A DNA stretch of 64,000 bases from Amaurobius ferox (Eukaryota > Arthropoda > Arachnida > Araneae > Amaurobiidae): positions 138,923,203 through 138,987,202 of the forward strand of contig OX578133.1 in the NCBI GenBank assembly GCA_951213105.1, read 5' to 3'. This document shows positions 49,677-64,000 of this stretch, piece after piece. The position numbers and the translations under genes were made by a program. The notes beneath the pieces were generated by a model. That model searched no databases. It saw nothing but the letters and a program-made list of their open reading frames with translations, and was not told the origin of the DNA. Position 1 is the stretch's first letter, and the number at the start of each line of letters is the position of its first letter.

Positions 49677-51593
49677 CTAGCAGCATACCCGTTCTTCGTA
49701 CGGAGTATATAATATAAAGAAACTTGAAATTCACAATCATGTGCAAATTCTTATAGTATACTAAATGACATTTTTAATGAAAATATTCTGTTAAAATATT
49801 TAATATAATGCTCCTAAAAAGAAGTTTAAGAATCTCTGTTCTCGCTATATAAAATTATCTTCATGGACAGATCTGAAGAATAAAACATCCTGGACTCCTT
49901 ACGTAAGCAAATATAAAAAAAATATAGAATTGAATCAATATATGCAAATTAAAATTGTATGGGACCCTTACTAATAATATACGCAAATATTAGAAAATAT
50001 AACCTGTATTAGTGGATTACATGTATAAATTGAAAATATCAATAAACCCGTAATCTTTAAATCTGAAGACAGTCATTTATTCCAATATATGTCAAAATGA
50101 AAGTGCTAAAATTATATGGGAAAATATACCCATACTACTTATAATGTCGTAGATTAGAAGATATATCCGATTATTAGTAGAAGATTACCCGTATTAAAAT
50201 ATGAGTCTCAAATGTCCTTGGCAAAATACAACAGACGACGTAATAAATTGAAAATATCATTAATCCCTTTAATCTTCATACCAGAAGGCCGTACTTGATT
50301 CCAATATATATGCCAATATATGTCAAAAAATATATGCCAATATACCTGTACTACTTATATTCTCGTAGGTTAGAAGACATACCCGTGCATTCCTAGAAGA
50401 TTACTCGTACAACGTGCAATATGCGAGTGTCAGCAATTTTTGCCGCAATGAAACAATGGCGTAATAACTTAAAAATATCGATAATCTCTGAATCAATAAT
50501 TCTGGAAAATATCAATAATAATAATGTTTAAACCTGAAGAGCGTAATTGATATTATCCAGTCCAAAATGAAATGGCAATGAAATTTATTTTATATACATA
50601 TCTTCATTATTCAAATCGGAAAAGATTTAATAAAAATCGTCTGTCGCATAAACACATTGGATTTAAATCCGTAACTAAGCGACATGATATCATTTGCTTC
50701 AAATAAATTGGTGGAAAAATATCGTCTAAATAATTCTATTTCTAGGGAACCTTTGGCGACATTTTCGTCAAATTATCGACATTTTAAAAACTCGCCAAAT
50801 TTATCGCCAAGTGGGACTGTAGAACTGACAGTCCCACTTGGCGACAAATTGACGAAATATCATCACAATACTATCCCCTAACAAAACACAATTTAATTTC
50901 ATTTATTTAGCGCAATTTTATCAATTTCAAGATATTTTTATGGATTTGAAAACATTTTTATCAATTTGATGACATTTTAAAAATTCGCTAAATGTATTAC
51001 TAAGTAGGACGGTTGGTCTGACAGATAAATGCTAACCAAACATCATTTCAGTACTCTCTTCTAACAAAACAAAATAAATTTCATTGATATACGTCGTTTT
51101 TATCAATTTGGTGACATTTCCGTCAAATTGGCAAAGTTTAAGAAAAGTTGCCAAATTAGCGATATCCCGCCAAATTCGTAGCTCTAAATTTGCAGATCTG
51201 AATGAAACATCCTGATCCCGTTTCTATACACTGAATGAAAACACTACAATTGTATTAGAAGATATATATACCAGCTGTACTCCTTTTCTGTTTCAACAAT
51301 CGGCTTGATGAATTTATTGGCTAAACACAATATATGAGTTTAGTAGCTAAACACAATATAAGCTTGAAAACTCTTTGCCAAAATAAATGAAAGTGATGTA
51401 CGCAGTCAGCAATTAATATAATTAAAAGAAAAATCGAACCGTCTATTCATAAGATATAATTTTATATCCATTTATCCATTTATTTATTATTCAAATAAAA
51501 AAAAATAATAAAAACATTAACAAACACGTTTAATTTAATTGCGTTGCCGAGCAACATAATATATCCTCATAAAATGTTAAAATTTATTAACCA

Positions 51594-54500
51594 CTAGCAG
51601 CATACCCGTTCTTCGTACGGAGTATATAATATAAAGAAACTTGAAATTCATAATCATGCCCAAATTCTTATAGTATACTAAATGACATGTTTAATCAAAA
51701 TATTCTGTTAAAATATTTAATATAATGCTCCTAAAAAGAAGTTTAAGAATCTCTGTTCTCGCTATATAAAATTATCTTCATGGACATATCTGAAGAATAA
51801 AACATCTTGGACCCCTTATGTAAGCAAATATAAAAAAAAATATGGAATTGAATCAATATATGCAAAATAAAAGCGTTAAAATTGTATGGGACCCGTACTA
51901 ATTATATACGCGAATATTAGAAAATATAACCTGTATTAGTAGATTACATGTATAAATTGAAAATACCAATAAACCCGTAATCTTTAAATCTGAAGACAGT
52001 CATTTATTCCAATATATGTCAAAATTAAAGTGCTAAAATTATATGGGAAGATATACACGTACTACTTATAATGTCCGATTATTAGTAGAAGATTACCCGT
52101 TTTGCAATATGAGTCTCAAATGTTTTTTGGTAAAATACAACAGACGACGTAATAAATTGAATATATAATTAATCCCCTTAATCTTCATACCAGAAGACTG
52201 TACTTGATTCCAATATATATGCCAATATATGTCAAAATATATGCCAATATACCTGTACTACTTATATTCTCGTAGGTTAGAAGATATACCCGTGCATTCC
52301 TAGACGATTACTCGTACAACGTACAATATGCGTGTATCAGCAATTTTTGCCGCAATAAAACAATGGCGTGATAACTTAAAAATATCAATAATCCCTGAAT
52401 CAATAATTCCGGAAAATATCAATAATAATAATGTTTAAACCTGAAGAGTATAATTGATATTATCCAGTCCAAAATGAAATGGCAATGAAATTTATTTTAT
52501 ATACATATCTTCATTATTCAAATCGGAAAGGATTTAATAAAAATCGTCTGCCGCATAAACACATTGGATTTAAATCCGTTGCTAAGCGACATGATATCAT
52601 TTGCTTCAAATAAATTGGTAGAAAAAATATCGTCTAAATAGTTATATTTCTATGGAACATTTGGCGACAGTTTCGTCAAATTAGCGACATTTTAAAAAAT
52701 CGCCAAATTTATCGCCAAGTGGGACTGTAGATCTGACAGTTCCACTTTGCGACAAATTGACGAAATATCATCACAATACTATCCCCTAACAAAAAACAAT
52801 TAATATCATTTATGTAGCGCAATTTTATCAATTTCAAGATATTTTTATAGATTTGAAAACATTTTTATCAATTTGGTGACATTTTAAAAATTCGCTAAAT
52901 GTATTACTAAGTAGGATGGTTGGTCTGACAGATAAATGCTAACCAAACATCATTTCAGTACCCTCTTCTAACAAAACAAAAAAAAAATTCATTGATATGT
53001 AGAAGACCCAAGCCACACGACCAACCCGAAGGTTTATGGCAGCTGTTTGTGTGTCGTTTATATCAATTTGGTGACATTTCCGTCAATTTGGCAAAGTGTA
53101 AGAAAAGTTGTCAAATTAGCGATATCCCTCCAAATTCGTATCTTTGAATTTGCAGATCTGAATGAAACATTCTTATCCCGTTTCAATATACTAAATGAAA
53201 ACACAACAACTGTATTAGAAGATATACCCGCTCTACTCTTTTTCTGTTTCAACAATCGGCTATATGAATTTATTGGCTAAACACAATATATGAGTTTAGT
53301 AGCTAAATACGATATAAGCTTGAAAACTCTTTGCCAAAATAAATGAAATTGATGTACGCAGTCAGCAATTAATATAATTAAAAGAAAAATCAAACCGTCC
53401 ATTCATAAGATATACTTTTATATCCATTTATCCATTTATTTATTATTTAAATCGAAAAAAAATAATAAAAACATTAACAAACACATTTAATTTAATTGCG
53501 ATGCCGAGCAACATGATATATCCTCCTAAAATGTTAAAATTTATTAACCACTAACAGCACACCCGTTATTCGTACGGAGTGTATAATTTAAAGAAACTTA
53601 AAGTTCGCAATCATGTGCAAATTCTGTTAAAATATTAAATTTATTGCTCCTAAAGAGAAGTTTAAGAATATATGTTCTCACTATGCAAAATTATCTTCAC
53701 GATCAGATCTGAAGAATAAAACATCCTGCCCCCTTTTGTAAGCTAATTTACAGAAGAAAAAATAGGAATTGAATGAATATATGCAGCCCCGTACTAATTA
53801 TATTGTCGCAGATCAGAAAATATGCCAATGTGTTAGTAGAAGATTACCCGTATTACAATATGCGTCTCAAAAATATTTGCCAAAATAAAAGAGATGACGT
53901 AATAAATTGAAAACATCGATAATATCCGTACTCTTTATACAAGAAGGTCGTAATTGATTCCAATATATGCCAATATATATCAAAACATATGTCAATATAC
54001 CTGTACTACTTATATTCTCGTAGATTAAAAGATATACACGTGTATTTGTAGAAGATTCGTACAACATACAATATATGAGTTTAAACAATTTTTGTCATAA
54101 TAAAATAATTGCATAATAACGTGAAAATATCAATAATCCTAGAATCAATAATCCCCGAAAATATAAATAATAATAATTTTTAAACCTGAAGACCGTAATT
54201 GATATTATCCAGTCAAAAATGCTATAAGAAAAATCAAATCGTTCTTTCCTAAAATATATTTTTATATCCATTTATTTATTATTCAAATCGAAAAAATAAT
54301 TATTAAAATTAACAGACAGATTTAATTTAATTGCGTTTCTGAGTAACATGATATAAGATAGAATCTTATAACATGTTAAATATGTCATGTCTTATAACAT
54401 AAACTGCGAAATTAAATAACGATTTTGATTTCTCTATACTTCTCATTGTTCCGTAAAAGCTTGTTTTAAATAAACCATGAACCATGGAGATAGATTTCCC

Positions 54501-54948
54501 CTTTAAATCATGTTTCAAACAATTCATGTTTTCAGAAAGTGACTAATTAACGCAAAAAATCTCCCATCAAACTCAGAGATTAAATTTTAATTCACTTTCA
54601 AACGATTTTCAAGCTTTTCGTTTGGATAAACCACGGAGTTAGGGAGTAGAACTCCTAGGAAAAAGTTCCGTTTTTCATTAATATCTCGACAACCCCAGGT
54701 CTTAGAAACTCGAAACTTGGACAAAATTTATGGGGGGATATTTGAAGGCTATTCACCAAATTTCATTAAATTCGGTTCAGCCGTTTTTCCGTGACGATGA
54801 GACAAACGAAAATTTCGTTTTTTACTAATATCTCGAGAACCACTGGTCGTAGAAACACAAAACACGGATATAATTTTAAGTGGGGCTATTTCTGGGCTAC
54901 CCACAAAATTTCATCAAATTCGGTTCAGCCGTTCTCCCGTGATGGTGT

Positions 54949-54986
<38 letters not shown>

Positions 54987-55008
54987 TTTTCATTTTTATT
55001 TATATAGA
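51594..55008 (-). mobile_element. Composite Helitron AB2
   Basis: 3,415 bp: A-left 51594-53550 (CTAG end, hairpin with ATAC/GTAT pairs) and B 53551-55008 (CTAA end). The junction with AB3 is GA|CTAG at 55008/55009. Confidence 0.85.
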
Positions 55009-58000
55009 CTAGCAGCATACCCGTTCTTCGTACGGAGTATATAATATAAAGAAACTTGAAATTCCTAATCATGCCCAAATTCTTATAGTATACTAAATGA
55101 CATGTTTAATCAAAATATTCTGTTAAAATATTTAATATAATGCTCCAAAAAAGAAGTTTAAGAATCTCTGTTCTCGCTATATAAAATTATCTTCATGGAC
55201 ATATCTGAAGAATAAAACATCTTGGACCCCTTATGTAAGCAAATATAAAAAAAAATATGGAATTGAATCAATATATGCAAAATAAAAGCGTTAAAATTGT
55301 ATGGGACCCGTACTAATTATATACGCGAATATTAGAAAATATAACCTGTATTAGTAGATTACATGTATAAATTGAAAATACCAATAAACCCGTAATCTTT
55401 AAATCTGAAGACAGTCATTTATTCCAATATATGTCAAAATTAAAGTGCTAAAATTATATGGGAAGATATACACGTAGTACTTATAATGTCCGATTATTAG
55501 TAGAATATTACCCGTTTTGCAATATGAGTCACAAATGTTTTTTGGTAAAATACAACAGACGACGTAATAAATTGAATATATAATTAATCCCCTTAATCTT
55601 CATACCAGAAGACTGTACTTGATTCCAATATATATGCCAATATATGTCAAAATATATGCCAATATACCTGTACTACTTATATTCTCGTAGGTTAGAAGAT
55701 ATACCCGTGCATTCCTAGAAGATTCCTCGTACAACGTACAATATGCGTGTGTCAGCAATTTTTGCCGCAATAAAACAATGGCGTAATAACTTAAAAATAT
55801 CAATAATCCAGTCCAAATATTATCCAGTCCAAAATGAAATGGCAATGAAATTTATTTTATATACATATCTTCATTATTCAAATCGGAAAGGATTTAATAA
55901 AAATCGTCTGCCGCATAAACACATTGGATTTAAATCCGTTGCTAAGCGACATGATATCATTTGCTTCAAATAAATTGGTAGAAAAAATATCGTCTAAATA
56001 GTTATATTTCTATGGAACATTTGGCGACAGTTTCGTCAAATTAGCGACATTTTAAAAAATCGCCAAATTTATCGCCAAGTGGGACTGTAGAACTGACAGT
56101 TCCACTTTGCGACAAATTGACGAAATATCATCACAATACTATCCCCTAACAAAAAACAATTAATATCATTTATGTAGCGCAATTTTATCAATTTCAAGAT
56201 ATTTTTATAGATATGAAAACATTTTTATCAATTTGGTGACATTTTAAAAATTCGCTAAATGTATTACTAAGTAGGATGGTTGGTCTGACAGATAAATGCT
56301 AACCAAACATCATTTCAGTACTCTCTTCTAACAAAACAAAAAAAAATTTCATTGATATGTAGAAGACCCAAGCCACACGACCAACCCGAAGGTTTATGGC
56401 AGCTGTTTGTGTGTCGTTTATATCAATTTGGCGACATTTCCGTCAATTTGGCAAAGTTTAAGAAAAGTTGTCAAATTAGCGATATCCCTCCAAATTCGTA
56501 GCTGTGAATTTGCAGATCTGAATGAAACATTCTTATCCCGTTTCAATATACTAAATGAAAACACTACAATTGTATTAGAAGATATACCCGCTCTACTCTT
56601 TTTCTGTTTCAACAATCGGCTATATGAATTTATTGGCTAAACACAATATATGAGTTTAGTAGCTAAATACGATATAAGCTTGAAAACTCTTTGCCAAAAT
56701 AAATGAAATTGATGTACGCAGTCAGCAATGAATATAATTAAAAGAAAAATCAAACCGTCCATTCATAAGATATACTTTTATATCCATTTATTTATTATTT
56801 AAATCGAAAAAAAATAATAAAAACATTAACAAACACATTTAATTTAATTGCGATGCCGAGCAACATGATATATCCTCCTAAAATGTTAAAATTTATTAAC
56901 CACTAACAGCACACCCGTTATTCGTACGGAGTGTATAATTTAAAGAAACTTAAAGTTCGCAATCATGTGCAAATTCTGTTAAAATATTAAATTTATTGCT
57001 CCTAAAGAGAAGTTTAAGAATATATGTTCTCACTATGCAAAATTATCTTCACGATCAGATCTGAAGAATAAAACATCCTGCCCCCTTTTGTAAGCTAATT
57101 TACAGAAGAAAAAATAGGAATTGAATGAATATATGCAGCCCCGTACTAATTATATTGTCGCAGATCAGAAAATATGCCAATGTGTTAGTAGAAGATTACC
57201 CGTATTACAATATGCGTCTCAAAAATATTTGCCAAAATAAAAGAGATGACGTAATAAATTGAAAACATCGATAATATCCGTACTCTTTATACAAGAAGGT
57301 CGTAATTGATTCCAATATATGCCAATATATATCAAAACATATGTCAATATACCTGTACTACTTATATTCTCGTAGATTAAAATATATACACTTGTATTTG
57401 TAGAAGATTCGTACAACATACAATATATGAGTTTAAACAATTTTTGTCATAATAAAATAACTGCATAATAACTTGAAAATATCAATAATCCTTGAATCAA
57501 TAATCCCCGAAAATATAAATAATAATAATTTTTAAACCTGAAGACCGTAATTGATATTATCCAGTCAAAAATGCTATAAGAAAAATCAAATCGTTCTTTT
57601 CTAAAATATATTTTTATATCCATTTATTTATTATTCAAATCGAAAAAATAATTATTAAAATTAACAGACAGATTTTATTTAATTGCGTTTCTGAGTAACA
57701 TAAGATAGAATCTTATAACATGGTAAATATGTCATGTCTTATAACATAAACTGCGAAATTAAATAACGATTTTGATTTCTCTATACTTCTCATTGTTCCG
57801 TAAAAGCTTGTTTTAAATAAACCATGAACCATGGAGATAGATTTCCCCTTTAAATCATGTTTCAAACAATTCATGTTTTCAGAAAGTGACTAATGAACGC
57901 AAAAAACCTCCCATCAAACTCAGAGATTAAATTTTAATTTACTTTCAAACGATTTTCAAGCTTTTCGTTTGGATAAACCACGGAGTTAGGGAGTAGAACT

Positions 58001-58295
58001 CCTAGGAAAAAGTTCCGTTTTTCATTAATATCTCGACAACCCCAGGTCTTAGAAACTCGAAACTTGGACAAAATTTATGGGGGGATATTTCAAGGCTATT
58101 CACCAAATTTCATTAAATTCGGTTCAGCCGTTTTTCCGGGACGATGAGACAAACGAAAATTTCGTTTTTTACTAATATCTCGAGAACCACTGGTCGTAGA
58201 AACTCCAAACACGGATATAATTTTAAGTGGGGCTATTTCTGGGCTACCCACAAAATTTCATCAAATTCGGTTCAGCCGTTCTCCCGTGATGGTGT

Positions 58296-58357
<62 letters not shown>

Positions 58358-58379
58358 TTTTCATTTTTATTTATATAGA
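55009..58379 (-). mobile_element. Composite Helitron AB3
   Basis: 3,371 bp: A-left 55009-56902, with a ~60-bp deletion near 55808, and B 56903-58379. The GACA microsatellite near 58304-58358 is expanded to about twice its length in the siblings. It is followed by T58380 and the resumed outer A. Confidence 0.85.
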
Positions 58380-59078
58380 TTTTGATTTCTTAATACTTTT
58401 CATCGTTGCGTTAAAACTTCTGAAAAAAAACAAAAAAACATGGTGATAGATTTTCCATTTAAATTCATGTTTCAAACAATTCATGCTTTCAGATAGTGAC
58501 TAATTAGTACAAAAATCCTGCACCATACTCAGAAATGAAATTTTAAATCTCTTTGATGTTTTAAACAAACGATTTTAATCCTTTTCGTTTGCATAAACCA
58601 CGGAGTTAGAGAGTAGAACTCATAGGAAAATGTTCGGTTTATCATTAATATCTCGATAACCCCTGGTCTAAGAAACTCGAAACTTGGACAAAATTTATGG
58701 GGGGCAATTTTAAGGCAACCCACAAAATTTCATTAAATTCGGTTCAGCCATTCTCTCGTGATGATGAGACAAACGAAAGTTTCGTTTTTGACTAATATCT
58801 CGAGAACCACTGGTCGTAAAAACTCAAAACATGGACTAAATTTTAAGTGGGGCTATTTTCAGGCTACCCACAAAATTTCATCAAATTCGGTTCAGCCGTT
58901 CTCCCGTGATGATGGGACAAACAGACAGACAGGCAGACAGACAAACAGACGGATAGACAGACAGACAGACAGACAGACAGATTTTCAATTTTATTTATAT
59001 AGATTTTAAGATATGCAAATTTTAAGATAGTGTATTATGAGTTACTACTTACATTCTACCATTGAATTTACAATTTTA

Positions 59079-59196
<118 letters not shown>

Positions 59197-59269
59197 GGTT
59201 ATGGTTATTTGAGTTACAATTTATCTCTAATCTATCATTGGAATTTCATATAATAGTTTTATTATATAA

Positions 59270-61770
59270 CTAGCAGCATACCCGTTCTTCCTACGGAGTA
59301 TATAATATAAAGAAACTTAAAATTCACACTCATGTGCAAATTCCTATAGTATACTAAATGACATTTTTAATCAAAATATTCTGCTAAAGTATTTAACATA
59401 ATGTTCCTAAAAAGAAGTTTAGGAATGCCTGCTCTGGCTATTCAAAATTATCTTCACGGGCAGATCTGAAGAATAAAACATCCTGGCCTCTTTTGTAAGC
59501 AAATTTACAAAAAATATGGAATTGAATCAATATATACAAAATAAGAGCGTTAAAATTGTATGGGACCCGTACTACTTATATACGCGATTATTAGAAGATA
59601 TAACCTGTATTAGTAGATTTCATGTATAAATTGAAAATATCAATAAATCCGTAATCTTTAAACCAGAAGGCAGTAATTGATTCCAATATGTGCCGAAATG
59701 AAAGTGCTAAAATTATATTGGAAGATATACCCATACTACTTATAATGTCTTAGATTAGAAGATATGTTCTAGTGTTAGTAAAATATTACCCGTATTATAA
59801 TATAAGTCTTAAAAATCTTTGGCAAAATAAAACAGATTGATTAATAACTTAAAAATATCAATAATCCCCGAAATCTTCATACCAGAAGGCCGTACTTGAT
59901 TCCAATATATGCCAATAAATGTCAAAATATATGCCAATATACCTGTACTATTTATATTCTCGTAGGTTAGAAGACATACCCGTGCATTCCTAGAAGATTA
60001 CTCGTACAACGTGCAATATGCGAGTGTCAGCAATTTTTGCCGCAATGAAACAATGGCGTAATAACTTAAAAATATCGATAATCTCTGAATCAATAATTCT
60101 GGAAAATATCAATAATAATAATGTTTAAACCTGAAGAGCGTAATTGATATTATCCAGTCCAAAATGAAATGGCAATGAAATTTATTTTATATACATATCT
60201 TCATTATTAAAATCGGAAAATATTTAATAAAAATCTTCTTCCTCATAAACACACTGAATTTAAATCCGTTGCTAAGCGACATGTTATGATTTGCTTTAAA
60301 TATATTGGTGGTCAAAATATCGTCTGAATGAAGCGATCTCTAACGAAGGTTTGGCGGCATTTAAAAAATCGCCAAATTTATCGCCAAGTGGCACTGTAGA
60401 AATGACAGTCCCACTTGGCAATAAATTGACGAACCATCATCAAAATATTATCCCCTAAAAAACATAATTTCATTTACTTAGCGCAATTTTATCAATTTCA
60501 AGATATTTTTATGGATTTACAAACATCTTTTTCAATTTCGTGATATTTTAAAAATTCGCTAAATGTGTTACTAAGTAAGACGGTTGGACTGACAGACAAA
60601 TGCTAACGAAACACCAGTTCAGTACTTTCTTCTAGCAAAACAAAATAAATTTCATTGATTTACATAGTTTTTATCAATTTGGGGACATTTCAATCAATTT
60701 GGCAACGTTTAAGAAATTTGCCAAGTTAGCGATATCCAGTCAAATTCGTAGCTCTAAATTTGCAGATCTGAATAAAATATCGTGTTCCAGTTTGTATATA
60801 ATAAATGAAAACACTAAAATATTATTAGAATTTTCCCCGTTCTACTCTTTTTCTGTTTCAAGAATGGGATAAATGAATTCATTGTGTAGACAGAATATAT
60901 GAGTTTATTAGCTAAACACAATATATAAGCTTGAAACCTCTTTGCCAAAATAAATGAAAGTGATGTACGCAGTTCGCAATTAATATAATTAAAAGAAAAA
61001 TCAAACCATTTTTTTTTTAAATATATTTTTATATCCATTTATTTATTATTCAAATAGAAGAAATAATAATAAATATTAACAACACATTTAATTTTATTGC
61101 GTTGCCGAGCAACATGATATAAGATAGAATCTTCCTCATAAAATGCGAAATTAAATAACCATTTTGATTTCTTTATACTTTTCATCGTTGAGTAAAAGCT
61201 TGTGAAAAATATAAGCCATGGCGGTAGATTTTTCCATTTAAATTCATGTTTCAAACAATTCATGCTTTCAGATAGTGACTAATTAGCGCAAAAAATCTCC
61301 ACCAAACTCAGAAATAAAGTTTTACTTCTTTTTGACGTTTTAAACAAACGATTTTCATCCTTTCCGTTTGGATAAACCACGGAGTTGGAGAGTAGAACTC
61401 CTAGGGAAAAGTTCCGTTTTTCATTAATATTTCGACAACCCCTGGTCTTAGAAACTCGAAACTTGGACTAAATTTATGGGGGGCTATTTCAAGGCTATCC
61501 ACAAAATTTCATTAAATTCAGTTCAGCCGTTTTCCCGTGATGATGAGACAAACGAAAATTTCGTTTTTTACTAATATCTCGAGAACCACTGGTCGTAGAA
61601 ACTCAAAACACGGACAAAATTTTAAGTGGGGATATTTCTAGGCTACCCACAAAATTTCATCAAATTCGGTTTAGCCGTTCTCCCGTGATGATGGGACAAA
61701 CAGAAAGACAAACAGGCAGACAGACAGACAGACAGACAGACAGACATATTTTCAATTTTATATATATAGA
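59270..61770 (-). mobile_element. Intact non-autonomous Helitron A (uninterrupted)
   Basis: 2,501 bp: minus strand 5'-TC at 61770 to CTAG-3' at 59270, flanked by A59269 and T61771. The 3' hairpin has CCGT/ACGG and ATAC/GTAT pairs, with one loop substitution. A GACA microsatellite lies near 61715-61745. It keeps the empty ACCA^TTTTG site near 61163 used by B or AB in the other copies. No coding for Rep/helicase. Confidence 0.85.
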
Positions 61771-64000
61771 TTATATATAAACGTTTTATTTATCCTTTTA
61801 ATATGCAATTAATGCATAAAAAGGTTTATTAACTTTTCTAAATCCCAATTTAATTCATAAAGTAAAATAAAAAAAATCTGATGTGTGCAGCACATGACTT
61901 TTCCTACATAATGCAATGACTTTATTACTTTCACGGTGAAATAACGATGTATAAGATCCACGGCACAATGTTTTTAAAGTTGAATTGTACATGTGGCGCT
62001 TTTCCGAATGGCAACATGTAAAAATATTTCGAAGTACCCAATTAACTTATATTTCGCGCAATTCTAACTTGACAATTATCAATATTGATAGCATCCGCAA
62101 TAAGCAATATAATACATATATATTAAAATATTTTAATAATTAATTCATCAGTTTGGCGTCATTTTCGTTAATCTGGAGTCATTTTTACAATTTTGATATT
62201 TTCGTTAATCTGAGGCAAAATATCGCCAAGTTAGTCGCCAGATCTGTCAAATGTATCGCCAAGCGTTACAGACAGACGGAGATGAAAGCTTTTCTTATAT
62301 ATAAATATTTTTTTTAACGAATTGTTGGGCGTCAAAATACAAAACTATTACCTAAAGTATATTCTCTTGTGAATGGAAGGATCTAGATCCACCAGAATGA
62401 TGTTAACAAATTAGGGGCATAATATTGCCTATGCAAAGTGAACATACGAGTATTTCACAATAGTTAATACTTTTATAATTCCATCTAATTTTGTTTGATA
62501 AATTTATTTGAAAAATGTTCACTATCCCGAGAACGGTTCATATTAGCGTTCTAAAATTTATGTCCACATTCGTGTTATAATGAAACATTACAAAGATAAG
62601 ATCATTTATGTAACATTATTGAAGATTCTTATTTTTAAATGGTCTTTTCTTTTAATTTCATTCGAAAATTTGAGGGTATTTCGAACATTCGATTGTGTTG
62701 TCTCAAAAAAAGTTGGATTCGAGTTCAGAGATGCTTGAAATGTGCTCTTCAGTGGAAAACTCGAATTCAAATTTTAGACCCCGTCACATTACTTTCCTTA
62801 TACATTATACTTACATATATAACATCCGTCCAATATATTTAAACAGTTGATAGCGAATATAATTCAAAATGTTACTTTTAGCATAAAAATGCTCCACGAA
62901 TATTAAATATTTCATTATTTAAAATGTCCTTCAATCATTCTTCTACAATAGAAAGTATTCTAGATGAACTGGTCAAAAAGGTGAAAGTCAATCCCCGGGT
63001 TTCAGCTTTTCTGTAGATAAGTTAAAGTAGATGAGCCAGTAGATATATCTCACAACAGCAGAAAGAGGAAATTAGCTCCGTATAAGTGCAGGCTGCTTTT
63101 ATCATAGATTAAACACTAAGAGATAGAATCTACATGCAGAGTTAATTGCACCCAGTGGAAGTATATTGCCTGAAAATGGATTTATGTTGCATCGAATGTT
63201 ATTCGAACACAAATTTGTCAATACATTTTCATGAAAATATTACAGAGATAAGCTTTAAATATTTATTTATTTTGAAAACTTTGTGAAATGACTGTTTTTC
63301 AATTATTAGTTGTTATAAAAGTAGCTGTAAATAAAGCTCATAGACAGTCATAGAAATATTATACCATATACTAAACATAATAGACCATATAGTAGAAATA
63401 ATAGACCATACTAGACCATACAAATTGATTTATTTCCTGTTAGTAATTATCTCCGTGAGCCACTTTATTTAAGCTATCACACAATTACCCGAGTTTTACA
63501 TTTCTCTCAAAATCACCCTTGTCATTTCCCTTTTATTATCTGTACATGAAAACTAAGATAAAATCTAGGGAATGCAAAATTTTTTAGATATTTGAATGGG
63601 TCATTTTATTAATATTATATTTATGCTGAGGTCTTTGCTTCCCTTACAAAAGGAATTTTTTGTGCATCTTTCTCTTCTGTGTGTTCTCTTGAGTAAAGTT
63701 GCCTGTCTATAGGTGCCTATTTGAAAGTGGCTTTGCCAAAATAAAAATAAAAACTTGATTAACAATAAATACGTAGGGTGACATAAACAAGAACTGAATA
63801 CACGAAATAAATCGAAGAAACTGAAAGCAATTATCTTCTATATATAGACATATTAGTGTTGTTAGTTTATAAGAATTAAGTACGGATTGGTAACTGCAAT
63901 ATATTATTATAAATTACAATCACCTCTTTCAACAGTATGGATAACTGAAATCAATTCACATATTTGTCGTATTTGTAACGTGGTTTTAATCAATTGAACC
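61771..64000. other. No recognised gene; possible Helitron 5'-end fragment near 62140-62310
   Basis: At 62140-62310 the sequence (ATATCGCCAAGTTAGTCGCC, then CAGACAGACGGAGATGAAAG and CTTATATATAA) resembles the microsatellite and terminal region of Helitron-type repeats but lacks a clear TC end. Near 63355-63420 an imperfect ATAGACCATA-type short tandem repeat occurs. Nothing else seen. Confidence 0.35.

Larger units (their letters stand above)
49677..59003 (-). mobile_element. Helitron A (outer copy) interrupted by a dimer of composite Helitron AB
   Basis: The outer A runs from CTAG at 49677 to 51593 and resumes at 58380, ending with 5'-TC (minus) at 59003, flanked by A49676 and T59004. The 2,541 bp of A sequence compare with 2,501 bp for the uninterrupted A at 59270. 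The break is at ACCA^TTTTGATTTC, whose counterpart in the intact copy is near 61163. Inside lie AB units 51594-55008 and 55009-58379. The A-left here carries a perfect 17-bp inverted repeat (50804-50844). Confidence 0.8.

Overview
This is a eukaryotic nuclear window: AT-rich, gene-poor and dominated by transposable elements. A tRNA-derived SINE, Tc1 transposons, a Naiad-type Penelope-like retroelement with a permuted domain order, and several non-autonomous Helitrons point to an invertebrate. An arthropod, and within it a chelicerate such as a spider, is my best inference from the repeat style; no gene here proves it.

Layout. 1-6892: a tandem array of composite Helitrons (minus strand), one of which carries a nested Helitron that itself contains a 245-bp-period SINE array. 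6893-8532: no recognised feature. 8533-10359: a dead Tc1 transposon with TIRs, split by a SINE with a 16-bp target-site duplication. 10434-14126: a degenerate Naiad element (GIY-YIG endonuclease, then a CxC linker, then reverse transcriptase) flanked by TA microsatellite on both sides. 14155-16482: a diverged copy of repeat D and low-complexity DNA. 16483-29157: a ~6.3-kb segment present twice in direct tandem, each copy holding repeat D, SINEs and tRNA-like sequences. 29158-31120: intergenic.

31121-45174 (minus strand): the only convincing host gene, one exon of about 14 kb that is open throughout (4,683 codons). It has a good splice acceptor at its 5' edge. It encodes an Asn/Glu/Ser/Lys-rich, cysteine-poor protein with two internal repeat systems, and I do not recognise the family. 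45175-49676: intron or upstream sequence with a SINE, a long TG/TA tract, the 3' end of a second Naiad copy and a Tc1 remnant. 49677-59003: a Helitron carrying a tandem dimer of the composite Helitron at an internal A^T site. 59270-61770: an intact related Helitron. 61771-64000: mostly unannotated AT-rich DNA.

The most informative structures are: (1) the composite Helitron 'AB', whose formation by nested insertion and 3'-end bypass can be read from empty sites, covarying hairpins and exact junctions; (2) the giant single-exon repeat protein; and (3) the permuted Penelope-like element with a hammerhead-like core kept in its 3' region in both copies.
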